Source: Flavobacteriales bacterium (GTDB lineage Bacteria; Bacteroidota; Bacteroidia; Flavobacteriales_F; PHOS-HE28). Taken from it: 64,000 nt of DNA. Location: the NCBI GenBank assembly GCA_016716605.1, contig JADJWA010000001.1, positions 2,401,001 to 2,465,000 on the forward strand, written 5' to 3'. The notes beneath the pieces are model-generated. The model worked only from the letters and a program-made list of their open reading frames with translations. It did no database searches and was not told the origin of the DNA. Below are positions 1 to 7,062 of the stretch, in pieces. A program made the translations under genes and the position numbers. Every line of letters begins with the position of its first letter. Within the stretch, counting starts at the first letter, position 1.

Positions 1-486
1 CCATGTGAGCACATCGCGCAAGCGCAGCGCCATGCCTAGAGTATGCGCGTCGATCGGCCGGTTGGCGATCATATCGATTGCGGACTCGATGCCGTCAGAC
101 CGGAAGGGGTTCGGATGCACTTCCACGATGACCAGCTTCGGCTTCAACCGGGACAGATGGGCCATCGCCAGCAACTCCGATTGCAGCAAGGATTGCGCGG
201 AGGAGCCGAGGTTGAAGGACGTGTAGCCATGCTCCAGCCAGAAGCGCGGATCGAAGCCTCGGTAGGCGTGCGAACTGCCCATGAACACGATATCGACGGG
301 TGGATGCTGAGCGAGTTCCTTCATCCGTGTGCGCTGGTGGCCGTATCCATTCAAGGGGTAACGGATATTCGGCGTGTAGGCATTGGGCAATGCGACGCTG
401 AATAGGGTGAGCAGCACCGGGTAAAGGGCCGCGGTGAACAGGCCGAAGCCCAGCACGCGCAGCAGGAAGGGGAGGAGGGCGCGCAT
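1..486 (-). CDS. SGNH-like surface polysaccharide acetylation partner (partial, runs off window)
   Basis: The visible 162 codons start at an ATG that overlaps the stop codon of the upstream MBOAT gene by one base (TGATG), so the two are translationally coupled. The N-terminus has one hydrophobic segment (about residues 3-30) that would anchor it in the inner membrane. It is followed by the motif FMGSSHAYRGFDP (about 68-80), where the GSSHA serine looks like block I of the SGNH/DltD/AlgX-type esterases that work with MBOAT acyltransferases. I infer a role in O-acetylation of a cell-surface polysaccharide. The C-terminal half, including any catalytic Asp-His pair, lies outside the window, so the enzyme class cannot be confirmed. 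Confidence 0.7.
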   Translation of the reverse strand, partial: MRALLPFLLRVLGFGLFTAALYPVLLTLFSVALPNAYTPNIRYPLNGYGHQRTRMKELAQHPPVDIVFMGSSHAYRGFDPRFWLEHGYTSFNLGSSAQSLLQSELLAMAHLSRLKPKLVIVEVHPNPFRSDGIESAIDMIANRPIDAHTLGMALRLRDVLTW

Positions 487-1925
487 CAGAACTGGAAGTA
501 GATGAAGGGCACTTCGCCCACGGCCATGTAGATGCCAATGACCGCGATCAGCAGCGCATAGAAGCCCCAGCGAAGCGGCCAGGGCCAGCGCATTCCCTGG
601 CGCTCCAACGCGAACTGCTGCTCACGTCCGATCCATTCGATCAGCACGAAGAAGCCGATGAGCCACGGGAGCGGCGCGTATTCGAAGACGGGCCGGTGGA
701 AGAGGGAAGGAGAGAGCATGCCCGCGAGATAGTCGAAGGCCTGATCGAGATCCGCCGCGCGGAAGAAGACCCAGGCGATGCAGGTGAGCAGGAAGGTGAA
801 CCCGATCCGCAAGGCCTCGCCCGGCGTGGGGAGCCTGCGCCCGGCAGCAACGATCTCCAGGTGCTGGCGGTTGGCCCCGCGCAGCAGCAATGGCAGGAAG
901 TACAGCGCATTCAACGCGCCCCACGCGATGAAGGTCCAATTGGCACCGTGCCAGAAGCCGCTGACGAGGAAGATGATGAAGGTGTTGCGCACCGCCATCC
1001 ACCGGCCGCCCTTGCTGCCGCCGAGCGGGATGTACAGGTAGTCGCGGAACCAGGTGCTGAGGCTGATGTGCCAGCGGCGCCAGAATTCCGCCATGTCGCG
1101 CGAGAAGTAGGGGAAAGCGAAGTTGCGCATGAGCGAGAAGCCGAAGAGCCGTGCGCAGCCGATGGCGATGTCGCTGTATCCGCTGAAGTCGCCGTAGATT
1201 TGGAAGGCGAAGAGCACCGCGCCGAGCAGGAGCGTGCTGCCGCCCATGGCTTCATGTTGCCCGAAGATGCGGTCCACCTCCAGCGCGCAGTTGTCGGCGA
1301 TCACCAGCTTCTTGAAGAGGCCCCAGAGCATCTGGCGCAATCCGTCGGCGGCCTTGGCCCGGTCGAAGCGCTGGAGCACGGCGAATTGCGGCAGCAAGTT
1401 GGTGGCGCGCTCGATCGGTCCGGCAACGAGCTGCGGGAAGAAGCTCACGTACGCCGCGAAGGCCACCGGATCCCGCGATGGTGCGAGCTGCCTCCGGTAC
1501 ACATCGATCGAGTAGCTCAGGGTCTGGAAGGTGTAGAAGCTGATGCCGACCGGGAGGATGATATCGAGCCGTGCCGCCGCGATGGGCATGCCCAGGAAGG
1601 TGAAGGCGCTGGCGAATTCAGCGGCGAAGAAGTTGAAGTACTTGAAGAAGCCCAGCAGGCCGAGGTTCACCACCAGGCTCGTGGCGAGCAGGGCCTTGCG
1701 CCTTGAAGGCTCTTCCGCGCGATCCAAAGAACGGCCCACGGCATAGTCCACCACGGTGCTGAAGGCGAGCAGGGAGAGGAAGCGCCAATCCCACCAGCCG
1801 TAGAACACATAGCTGGCTGCCAGCAGGATCAGGTTGCGGCGCGCGAGGCTCGTGCCGCCGGCCAGCCAATAGAGCAGGAAGACGACCGGCAGGAAGACGG
1901 CGAAATCGAGCGAATTGAAGAGCAT
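486..1925 (-). CDS. MBOAT family O-acyltransferase (AlgI-like)
   Basis: A 479-residue polytopic membrane protein with about ten hydrophobic segments, the usual size for AlgI/DltB-type membrane-bound O-acyltransferases. Family hallmarks are visible in order: FPQLVAGPIER (about 165-175), QIYGDFSGYSDIAIG (about 240-255), FWRRWHISLSTWFRDYLYIPLGG (about 285-307, quoted in parts: RRWHISLSTW, YIPLGG), and SGFWHGANWTF (about 325) carrying the invariant catalytic histidine. Members move acetyl groups across the membrane to exopolysaccharide or teichoic acid. The coupled downstream SGNH-like gene fits the AlgI/AlgX or PatA/PatB type of arrangement. The substrate polysaccharide cannot be told from sequence. 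A CATCTTTG box at 1951-1958 may be the -7 element. Confidence 0.9.
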   Translation of the reverse strand: MLFNSLDFAVFLPVVFLLYWLAGGTSLARRNLILLAASYVFYGWWDWRFLSLLAFSTVVDYAVGRSLDRAEEPSRRKALLATSLVVNLGLLGFFKYFNFFAAEFASAFTFLGMPIAAARLDIILPVGISFYTFQTLSYSIDVYRRQLAPSRDPVAFAAYVSFFPQLVAGPIERATNLLPQFAVLQRFDRAKAADGLRQMLWGLFKKLVIADNCALEVDRIFGQHEAMGGSTLLLGAVLFAFQIYGDFSGYSDIAIGCARLFGFSLMRNFAFPYFSRDMAEFWRRWHISLSTWFRDYLYIPLGGSKGGRWMAVRNTFIIFLVSGFWHGANWTFIAWGALNALYFLPLLLRGANRQHLEIVAAGRRLPTPGEALRIGFTFLLTCIAWVFFRAADLDQAFDYLAGMLSPSLFHRPVFEYAPLPWLIGFFVLIEWIGREQQFALERQGMRWPWPLRWGFYALLIAVIGIYMAVGEVPFIYFQF

Positions 1926-2058
1926 GCCCGGCGGAATGCGATGATGCGGCCAAAGATGGCCGAAAGCCCCGGGATCAGGCTAGGCGAGAATGGGGGCGTG
2001 GGCCGGGGCGGGCCTCGGCCCACCCCCCACCCTAAAGGGGAGATTCCCAATAGGCTCT

Positions 2059-2066
2059 TACTTTCG
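2059..2066 (+). promoter_or_regulatory. TAnnTTTG-type -7 box (TACTTTCG)
   Basis: TACTTTCG ends four bases before the ATG at 2071. It matches the Bacteroidota -7 consensus TAnnTTTG except C for the last T. With a transcription start a few bases downstream, the mRNA would be leaderless or nearly so. Confidence 0.5.
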
Positions 2067-2070
2067 GACC

Positions 2071-2475
2071 ATGCCTGCCGTTGAACGCGTATGCCTGGAG
2101 TGCGGGGAGAAGATCGCGGGGCGCACCGATAAGCGCTTCTGCAGCGATGCCTGCCGCAACCTTTATCACTACCACACCAACAACGCGCCCATCAACTATG
2201 TGCGCAACGTGGTGAATGCCTTGAAGCGCAACCGGCGGATCCTATCCGAGCTGAACACCGGGCCGGAGGGCAAGACCAAGGTGCATCGCGACAAGCTGAT
2301 CGAGAAGGGCTACACCTTCACCTACCACACCAACACGCACCGCACCAAGGCTGGCAATACCTACGTGTTCTGCTTCGAGCAGGGCTTCCTGGAACTGGGC
2401 GAGAATTGGTTCATGCTGGTGCGCCGCGACGAGTACCTGGAGCGCTCTGGCGACATCGCGCGCCGGGAGAACTGA
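2071..2475 (+). CDS. small zinc-ribbon protein of unknown function
   Basis: A 134-residue soluble protein. The N-terminus has a CxxC...CxxxC zinc-ribbon-like cluster (CLECGEKI, then FCSDACRNLYH, residues about 8-32), similar to the treble-clef/DUF2116-like ribbon found in many Bacteroidota hypothetical proteins. The rest is basic and mixed alpha/beta, ending in a conserved-looking FCFEQGFLELGENWFMLVRRDEY stretch (quoted in part: FLELGENWFMLV). The start at 2071 is chosen because the zinc cluster begins right after it and a promoter-like box lies just upstream; an in-frame upstream start at 1990 would add a low-complexity Gly/Pro leader. Function is not recognised; nucleic-acid binding is a guess from the ribbon only. 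Confidence 0.75.
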   Translation: MPAVERVCLECGEKIAGRTDKRFCSDACRNLYHYHTNNAPINYVRNVVNALKRNRRILSELNTGPEGKTKVHRDKLIEKGYTFTYHTNTHRTKAGNTYVFCFEQGFLELGENWFMLVRRDEYLERSGDIARREN

Positions 2476-2480
2476 GCCGG

Positions 2481-2606
2481 TCAGCTCGCGGCCCAGATCA
2501 GCAGCACGATCATGCCCAGGATCATCAGGGCGAAGAGCACAGGGCCGCCGATCTCGTTCTGTTCGGCCTCTTCAGGGAAATGACCTTCGAATTGGTGGTC
2601 GCTCAT
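2481..2606 (-). CDS. 41-residue single-pass membrane protein
   Basis: A short ORF of 41 codons with an acidic N-terminal half (MSDHQFEGHFPEEAEQNE) and one C-terminal transmembrane helix (GGPVLFALMILGMIVLLIW). It is convergent with the zinc-ribbon gene, five bases from its stop. A longer version starting at 2666 adds a Pro/Arg-rich leader without protein-like character, so the inner ATG is preferred. I do not recognise the family. The clear charge/helix partition argues for a real small membrane protein, but a chance ORF cannot be excluded. Confidence 0.5.
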   Translation of the reverse strand: MSDHQFEGHFPEEAEQNEIGGPVLFALMILGMIVLLIWAAS

Positions 2607-2688
2607 GGCGCGGTCCGGGTATGGTCCGGGTCGGTGCCAAATATAGACGCGGCCGCGAACAGCCATTGCGAGCCTGGAGGCCGGCGCC

Positions 2689-2880
2689 TCAGTTTAGGCT
2701 GAAGGTGGGCTGGCGAAGCACCATGCGGGCGATCACGGGACTCTCGTTGGCGCGCATGCGGCTGATCAGGGCATGCACTTGCTCGTCAAGTTCGCGGTCG
2801 CTGAGTTTCGCCAGGTCCTTGTACACGGGCAAGCTGCTCTTGCTCTTCAGGATGAGCGCTATTTTATACGTGCGTGACAT
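2689..2880 (-). CDS. conserved-looking 63-residue protein
   Basis: A 63-codon ORF starting MSRTYKIALILKSKSSLP. It has an amphipathic helical middle (KDLAKLSDRELDEQVHALI) and ends with MVLRQPTFSLN. Composition is protein-like (Leu, Lys, Asp and Glu balanced, no Pro/Arg/Ser bias typical of GC-rich shadow frames), which supports coding. No family is recognised. The N-terminal beta strand followed by a helix resembles small unknown Bacteroidota proteins, but no function can be given. An in-frame extension upstream to 3153 reads as low-complexity and is not included. Confidence 0.5.
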   Translation of the reverse strand: MSRTYKIALILKSKSSLPVYKDLAKLSDRELDEQVHALISRMRANESPVIARMVLRQPTFSLN

Positions 2881-3130
2881 GGTTCCAGGTAGTAGACGAA
2901 GTACAGGCCTATGGGGATGCCTTGCGCCCAAGCCGGAACCACCCGATTCGAGGAAAGGCCGTGACCGCAAGAGGAAGGGAGCTAGCGCGACGGGGAACCC
3001 GCCGCCGCCTCGATCCGGGGCTCGATGACCATGGTCCATGGCTCCTCCCTGCAGTAGGGCGATCCGTGAATGGGTGGGCTTCCGGGCTAGCCGCGCTCGC
3101 CCGTGCCGCGCTTGGCCCACCTGGTTGAAG
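2881..3130. other. intergenic stretch without a supported gene
   Basis: About 250 bases between the 63-residue gene and the tRNA-Pro terminator. Open frames here are Pro/Arg/Ser-rich shadows. The only protein-like piece is a 27-codon minus-strand frame (2859-2942) reading PAWAQGIPIGLYFVYYLEP, a possible membrane-helix remnant. Confidence 0.4.
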
Positions 3131-3160
3131 AAAAGCCCTGATGACATCGTCATCAGAGCT
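3131..3160 (-). terminator. rho-independent terminator of tRNA-Pro
   Basis: On the minus strand a 12-bp stem (AGCTCTGATGAC / GTCATCAGGGCT, one G-T pair) closes a GAT loop and is followed by TTTCTTC. It starts about ten bases after the 3' end of tRNA-Pro, so it very likely ends that transcript. Confidence 0.8.
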
Positions 3161-3170
3161 TGGCTCTTGT

Positions 3171-3244
3171 CGGGGTGAGTGGATTCGAACCACCGACCTC
3201 GTCGTCCCGAACGACGCGCGCTAACCGGGCTGCGCTACACCCCG
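3171..3244 (-). tRNA. tRNA-Pro (anticodon CGG)
   Basis: A 74-nt cloverleaf on the minus strand. The acceptor stem CGGGGTG pairs with CACCCCG; the anticodon arm CGTCG-TTCGGGA-CGACG places CGG at positions 34-36; the T arm contains GGTTCGAATCC. CCA is not encoded. A terminator follows directly. CGG reads the CCG proline codon, which fits a GC-rich genome. Confidence 0.97.
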
Positions 3245-3278
3245 AACTGGAAAGGGGGCCAAATATAGACGGGGGCGC

Positions 3279-3965
3279 TCAGGCCTCGAAGGTGTAGCCG
3301 ATCCCTTTCACGGTGCGGATGCGGTCGTCGCCGATCTTCTCGCGCAGTTTGCGGATGTGCACGTCGATGGTCCGGTCGCCCACGAAGAGCTCACTGCCCC
3401 ACACCTCGTTGTAGATGGCCTCACGCTTGAACACCTTGCCGGGCTTGCTCATGAGCAGCACCAGCAGCTCGAATTCCTTCTTCGGAAGGTGCATTTCCTG
3501 CTCACCCACCTTCACCACCACCTTCTCCAGGTCCACCCGCACCCCGTTGGCCTCGATGTACTGCTGGTCGGGCCTTTCGGAGCTGGTGCGCTTCAGCAGG
3601 GCCTTCACCTTGCTCACGAACACCTTGGGCCGCAAGGGTTTGGTGATGAAATCATCCGCGCCGGCCTCAAAGCCCGCGATCTGGGTGTAATCCTCCCCGC
3701 GCGCCGTGAGGAAGGTGATGATCGTGTTCTTGAATTCGGGCAGCTGCCGGAGCTGATTGCAAACCTCCACGCCGTCCATGCCGGGCATCATGATATCCAG
3801 CACGATCAGATCGGGCCGCACGGCCTTGGCCACCTTCATGGCATCGTGCCCGTTCGATGCACTGGAAACCGCGAAGCCTTCGCGCTCGAGATTGTACTTC
3901 AGCAGTTCGATGATATCCGGCTCATCGTCCACCAGGAGTACTTTGGGATTGAGTGTTCCAGCCAT
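3279..3965 (-). CDS. OmpR/PhoB-family response regulator (orphan)
   Basis: A 228-residue two-domain response regulator. Receiver domain (about 8-122): acidic pair D13/D14, phosphoacceptor D57 in LIVLDIMMPGMDG, T87 and K109 (ITKPL) are all present. C-terminal winged-helix DNA-binding domain (about 133-227): the LPKKEFELLVLL, VGDRTIDVHIRKLREKIG and KGIGYTFEA blocks are typical of OmpR/PhoB. No histidine kinase is adjacent, so the partner is encoded elsewhere. The start at 3965 gives the usual spacing before the receiver; an in-frame ATG at 4007 would add 14 residues and lies closer to the -7 box at 4025-4032, so it remains possible. Target genes are unknown. Confidence 0.9.
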   Translation of the reverse strand: MAGTLNPKVLLVDDEPDIIELLKYNLEREGFAVSSASNGHDAMKVAKAVRPDLIVLDIMMPGMDGVEVCNQLRQLPEFKNTIITFLTARGEDYTQIAGFEAGADDFITKPLRPKVFVSKVKALLKRTSSERPDQQYIEANGVRVDLEKVVVKVGEQEMHLPKKEFELLVLLMSKPGKVFKREAIYNEVWGSELFVGDRTIDVHIRKLREKIGDDRIRTVKGIGYTFEA

Positions 3966-4024
3966 GTGCGGATTGCTGGCGGCAAAGGTGCCGGGTGAGG
4001 TCGGCAACCGTGTTAAGGCGCGAT

Positions 4025-4032
4025 CAAATGTA
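4025..4032 (-). promoter_or_regulatory. perfect -7 box TACATTTG for the OmpR-type regulator
   Basis: Minus-strand TACATTTG matches the Bacteroidota TAnnTTTG consensus exactly, 59 bases before the preferred start (3965) and 17 before the alternative one (4007). Confidence 0.6.
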
Positions 4033-4079
4033 GGTTAAGGCCCTTGGGTGCTCCAGCGTCCTTGGTGGTGCGCTCGCGC

Positions 4080-4087
4080 TACATTCG
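4080..4087 (+). promoter_or_regulatory. -7 box TACATTCG of tRNA-Gly
   Basis: TACATTCG lies nine bases before the first base of tRNA-Gly. Because a tRNA gene has no coding sequence to explain the match, this is good support that TAnnTTCG works as a -7 element in this genome. Confidence 0.6.
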
Positions 4088-4096
4088 CGGCCATAA

Positions 4097-4169
4097 GCGG
4101 GAGTAGCTCAGTTGGTAGAGCATCAGCTTCCCAAGCTGAGGGTCGCGGGTTCGAATCCCGTTTCCCGCT
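4097..4169 (+). tRNA. tRNA-Gly (anticodon CCC)
   Basis: A 73-nt cloverleaf: acceptor GCGGGAG/TTCCCGC (one G-T pair), D arm GCTC...GAGC, anticodon arm TCAGC-TTCCCAA-GCTGA with CCC at 34-36, T arm GCGGG-TTCGAAT-CCCGT. CCA is not encoded. A rho-independent terminator follows at once, so it is a single-gene transcript. Confidence 0.97.
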
Positions 4170-4170
4170 C

Positions 4171-4196
4171 AAGGCCCCAATCTGTTTGGGGCCTTT
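4171..4196 (+). terminator. rho-independent terminator of tRNA-Gly
   Basis: Perfect 10-bp stem AAGGCCCCAA / TTGGGGCCTT with loop TCTGT, ending in TTT. It begins one base after the tRNA discriminator. Confidence 0.85.
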
Positions 4197-4275
4197 CAAT
4201 TCAAAAAAGGGACCCAAGCCCTCCTAGTCAGGCCATGCATCCTATTGGCGACCAACGGTGCGAACGCTTGAACGC

Positions 4276-4944
4276 ATGAAATCGATCCAAGGTCGCCATT
4301 CGCGCTTCGCACCACTGCTGCTGGTGCTCCACCTGCTGGCTGCTTGCTCATCCGCCAATTCAGAATCCATCATCCATCCCGACATGAATCCCGCTCCCGC
4401 AACCAACACCGATACCATCACCCTCGGCGCCGGTTGCTTCTGGTGCGTGGAAGCCGTGTTCAGTGAATTGAAGGGCGTGCTCTCCGTGACCAGTGGCTAC
4501 ATGGGCGGCCACGTGAAGAACCCCGGCTACAAGGAGGTCTGCGCCGGCACCACCGGGCATGCCGAGGTGGCGCAGCTTGTCTTCGATCCTTCCATGGTCA
4601 CCTTATCAGAGATCCTCGAGGTTTTCTGGCAGACGCACGACCCCACCACGCTCAACCGGCAGGGCGCTGATGTGGGCACCCAATACCGTTCGGCCATTTT
4701 CTGGCACACCGGAGCGCAACGCGACGTGGCCGAGGACCTCAAGAAGCGGCTCGATGCCAGCGGCGCATTCCCTGCGCCGATCGTGACCGAGGTTATCGAA
4801 GCCAGCATCTTCTACAAGGCCGAGGATTACCACCAGGATTACTACGCGCTGAACGGTTCGCAGGGCTATTGCCAGATGGTGATCCGCCCCAAGCTCGAGA
4901 AGTTCCGCAAGGTCTTCGCCGATAAGCTGAAGCAGCCCAAGTGA
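4276..4944 (+). CDS. msrA: peptide-methionine (S)-S-oxide reductase MsrA, lipoprotein form
   Basis: A 222-residue enzyme that reduces methionine-S-sulfoxide in proteins. The catalytic motif GCFWC (C54) is intact, followed by GYMGG, GTTGHAEVAQL and the EDYHQDYY block, all diagnostic for MsrA. The N-terminus is a signal peptide with a lipobox LLAAC (C24), so the enzyme is predicted to be a lipoprotein working in the periplasm or at the outer membrane rather than in the cytosol. An upstream GTG at 4258 is in frame, but the ATG at 4276 starts a normal signal peptide. A possible recycling pair QGYCQM near the C-terminus may supply a resolving cysteine. The DUF983 gene follows closely. Confidence 0.95.
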   Translation: MKSIQGRHSRFAPLLLVLHLLAACSSANSESIIHPDMNPAPATNTDTITLGAGCFWCVEAVFSELKGVLSVTSGYMGGHVKNPGYKEVCAGTTGHAEVAQLVFDPSMVTLSEILEVFWQTHDPTTLNRQGADVGTQYRSAIFWHTGAQRDVAEDLKKRLDASGAFPAPIVTEVIEASIFYKAEDYHQDYYALNGSQGYCQMVIRPKLEKFRKVFADKLKQPK

Positions 4945-4988
4945 GCGAAGTCACAATGCCGCACCGGGAGCCAAGGGATCTTCGCGGC

Positions 4989-5429
4989 ATGTCGAAGCGC
5001 AGCGCGGCGTACAGCATCTTCCGGTTCAAATGCCCGCATTGCCGGGAGGGCGAATTCTTCGTGGACCGTAATCCGTACCACCTCTCGACGGTGGGCGATG
5101 TGCGCGAAGCATGTCCGGTGTGTGAGCGGAAGTTCACGCCGGAGCCGGGTTTCTATTACGGCGGCATGTACGTGGCCTACGCGCTCGCGGTGGCCACCGG
5201 GACCAGCATTTTCGTGGCCACGCTCGTGCTCTGGCCTTCGGCATCGGTAGGTGCGAAGGCCGGGTCGGTGGCCGTCGGCCTGGTGGTCCTTGGCCCTTGG
5301 CTCTACGCCGTTTCGAAGACCACCTGGGCCAATCTCTTCATGCGCTACAAAGGCGTTGCCATCACCGAGGCCGAGCATCGCTATGCCGCTGGGCGGACCA
5401 ATGCTTCCGATGGGCCTTCCCGCGGGTGA
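4989..5429 (+). CDS. DUF983 family membrane protein
   Basis: A 147-residue protein of the DUF983 family. The N-terminus carries two CxxC pairs (KCPHCREGEFF and ACPVCERKF), likely a zinc ribbon, followed by GFYYGGMYVAYAL and two transmembrane helices (about 60-85 and 90-112). This order is typical for the family, whose function is unknown. The start chosen, MSKRSAAYS, matches usual family starts; in-frame alternatives at 4941 (GTG, overlapping the msrA stop) and 4956 (ATG) are possible and would mean translational coupling to msrA. It is convergent with the next gene, six bases apart. Confidence 0.85.
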   Translation: MSKRSAAYSIFRFKCPHCREGEFFVDRNPYHLSTVGDVREACPVCERKFTPEPGFYYGGMYVAYALAVATGTSIFVATLVLWPSASVGAKAGSVAVGLVVLGPWLYAVSKTTWANLFMRYKGVAITEAEHRYAAGRTNASDGPSRG

Positions 5430-5435
5430 CCGCGC

Positions 5436-6173
5436 TCACTCGTAGTTCACCTCCATCGTCTCGCCTTCCGCCCCCTCGATGGGCATCTGCTCGGCATCGA
5501 TCATCTGTCCTCCTCCGCCTGGGTCCATATAGTCGTTGATCAGGAAGACCACCTGATCGGGAATCTTATCGGAGTGCGCGCCCACGTCGCTGTATTCGGA
5601 ATGCTCGCCCACCAGGTCCATGATCCGGTCCGATGGCAGGCGCTCGCTCAAGGGCGGCCCCATCGCGGTCTGGCGGTTCTGCCATTCCACCATCACCAGG
5701 TAGCGCGGGTACTTCATGCCGGCGCGCATGCGCTTGAGGAAATCGGTCTTGTCCTGGATGCCCACGAAGCGGTGGCCGATGAAGGCCATGTCGGCTTCTT
5801 CATTCTTGATCCCTGGATCCCCCACCGGCACGGCACGGATGCGCAGGCGGTCGTCGCCGAGGCCCATCTCCTTCTTCTTCGCTTCGAGCGCCGCTGCCTT
5901 GTCCGCATCGTTCACCACCGCGATGACGTTCGCGCCGGCAGCGATGAACTTGAAGGTCCAGTAGCCATCATCGGCGAAGAGGTCGGCGATCGTGAGGTGC
6001 GCGATGTTGCCCATCATGCCGATCAGCACCTCGGGCTTCTGCCAGGCATCGCGCGGGGTGGCGTTGGGCACCGGCGCGGTGCTCTGCTGGTCGGCGGTGA
6101 CGGTGGTGGGGTCATCGGTGCTGCCGTTGCATGAGGCGAGCAGGGCAATGGAGCAGAGTGCGGCGAATCGCAT
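5436..6173 (-). CDS. lipoprotein with degenerate SAM-methyltransferase-like fold
   Basis: A 245-residue protein with a lipoprotein signal peptide (LLASC, C15). Residues about 61-86 (TIADLFADDGYWTFKFIAAG, then ANVIAV) copy the pattern of methyltransferase motif I plus the following strand, but the glycine-rich GxGxG loop is replaced by ADDG. The later region has further alternating strand/helix pattern, MEW and GPPLSERLPSDRI. So the fold looks like a class I SAM methyltransferase exported to the envelope, where SAM is not expected, and the cofactor loop is changed. I infer a non-enzymatic or repurposed role. The C-terminus is Gly/Met/Glu-rich. Start set at the ATG that begins the signal peptide; an upstream ATG at 6197 adds eight residues. 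Confidence 0.75.
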   Translation of the reverse strand: MRFAALCSIALLASCNGSTDDPTTVTADQQSTAPVPNATPRDAWQKPEVLIGMMGNIAHLTIADLFADDGYWTFKFIAAGANVIAVVNDADKAAALEAKKKEMGLGDDRLRIRAVPVGDPGIKNEEADMAFIGHRFVGIQDKTDFLKRMRAGMKYPRYLVMVEWQNRQTAMGPPLSERLPSDRIMDLVGEHSEYSDVGAHSDKIPDQVVFLINDYMDPGGGGQMIDAEQMPIEGAEGETMEVNYE

Positions 6174-6441
6174 GGCAATGTTCGTTCGGGGCGCCAAATT
6201 AGAGCGGGGCCAAGGGCAATCGTTCCTTCTTCGGTGCCAAGAGGGTCCGTGCCCGTTGCTCGAGTATCCCGCTGCGTGCGTCCACCGATGGTCAGGGATG
6301 AGGACGGATTCCGGTCTGTGGGAGGGTCGATGCGCAAGCCAGCGGCATCAGGCAGCACGTCTTCTGGCCTTGCGCATCCGCGGTTCTCGGAATCGGCCAA
6401 AGCGCAGGAATGGTTGCGCGAATTGAGAGCGGATGCCCGCC

Positions 6442-6449
6442 TACATTCG
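6442..6449 (+). promoter_or_regulatory. -7 box TACATTCG upstream of the MarR gene
   Basis: TACATTCG, identical to the box before tRNA-Gly and before the LuxR-type gene, lies 20 bases ahead of the ATG at 6470. Confidence 0.5.
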
Positions 6450-6469
6450 CTGACGCAAGCCGAACCACC

Positions 6470-6949
6470 ATGCCGGGCATCGATCGCGAGCTGAAGAGCC
6501 GGTTCACCAGTGAGCAGCAGAAGGCCATGCTCAACCTGCTGTCCACCGCCAATTGGATCCGCTCGCTCCAAGCCCTGCGCTTCAAGCCCTACGGCATCAG
6601 TGCACAGCAGTACAACATCCTGCGCATCCTGCGCGGCGCCATGGATCCAGCCCATGCGATTGAGTCCGAAGGCGGTCGCATGAAGGCGCAGAGCATCAAG
6701 GAGCGCATGATCGACCGCGCGCCCAACGCCACCCGCCTCACCGACAAGCTCATTGCCAAAGGACTGGTGAAGCGTGAACGCTGTGATTCGGACGGCCGGG
6801 TGATCTATGTGCGCATCACGCCCAAGGGCCTCGCCTTGCTCGCGCGCATCGATGCCCAGGATCAAGGCGGATTCGAGGATCTCCTGAAAGGCCTGAATGA
6901 GGCCGACGCCCTATCGATCAACCGCATCCTCGACGCGTGGCGCGGGTGA
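6470..6949 (+). CDS. MarR-family transcriptional regulator
   Basis: A 159-residue winged-helix regulator. The recognition region runs through YGISAQQYNILRILRGA (about 43-60), a helix-turn-helix with MIDRAPNATRLTDKLIAKGLVKRERC (quoted in part: NATRLTDKLIAKGLVKR) and the wing DGRVIYVRITPKGLALL, the classic MarR order. The segment DPAHAIESEGGRMKAQSIKERM is slightly longer than usual between the two helices. Such proteins act as dimers that leave DNA on binding a small ligand. No obvious target sits next door: the neighbour is the convergent PhoD-like gene. Start at 6470 is preferred over an in-frame ATG at 6410 because a -7 box lies between them. Confidence 0.88.
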   Translation: MPGIDRELKSRFTSEQQKAMLNLLSTANWIRSLQALRFKPYGISAQQYNILRILRGAMDPAHAIESEGGRMKAQSIKERMIDRAPNATRLTDKLIAKGLVKRERCDSDGRVIYVRITPKGLALLARIDAQDQGGFEDLLKGLNEADALSINRILDAWRG

Positions 6950-7062
6950 GCTCGCCCTCCATGGTCAAGTTCAGATGAGATTGATTGCGGACGCCAGGCG
7001 CTCTCCTGACGCGCGCTCTTGCAAAGGGCCGGCAACGCGCTTCAACCTTCAGGCTTGGAGCC

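Noticed and set aside
2859..2942. A 27-codon minus-strand frame reading PAWAQGIPIGLYFVYYLEP
   Set aside because: It looks like a membrane-helix end, perhaps a decayed gene, but has only a GTG start, overlaps the next gene start and has no upstream coding continuation; too short to support.
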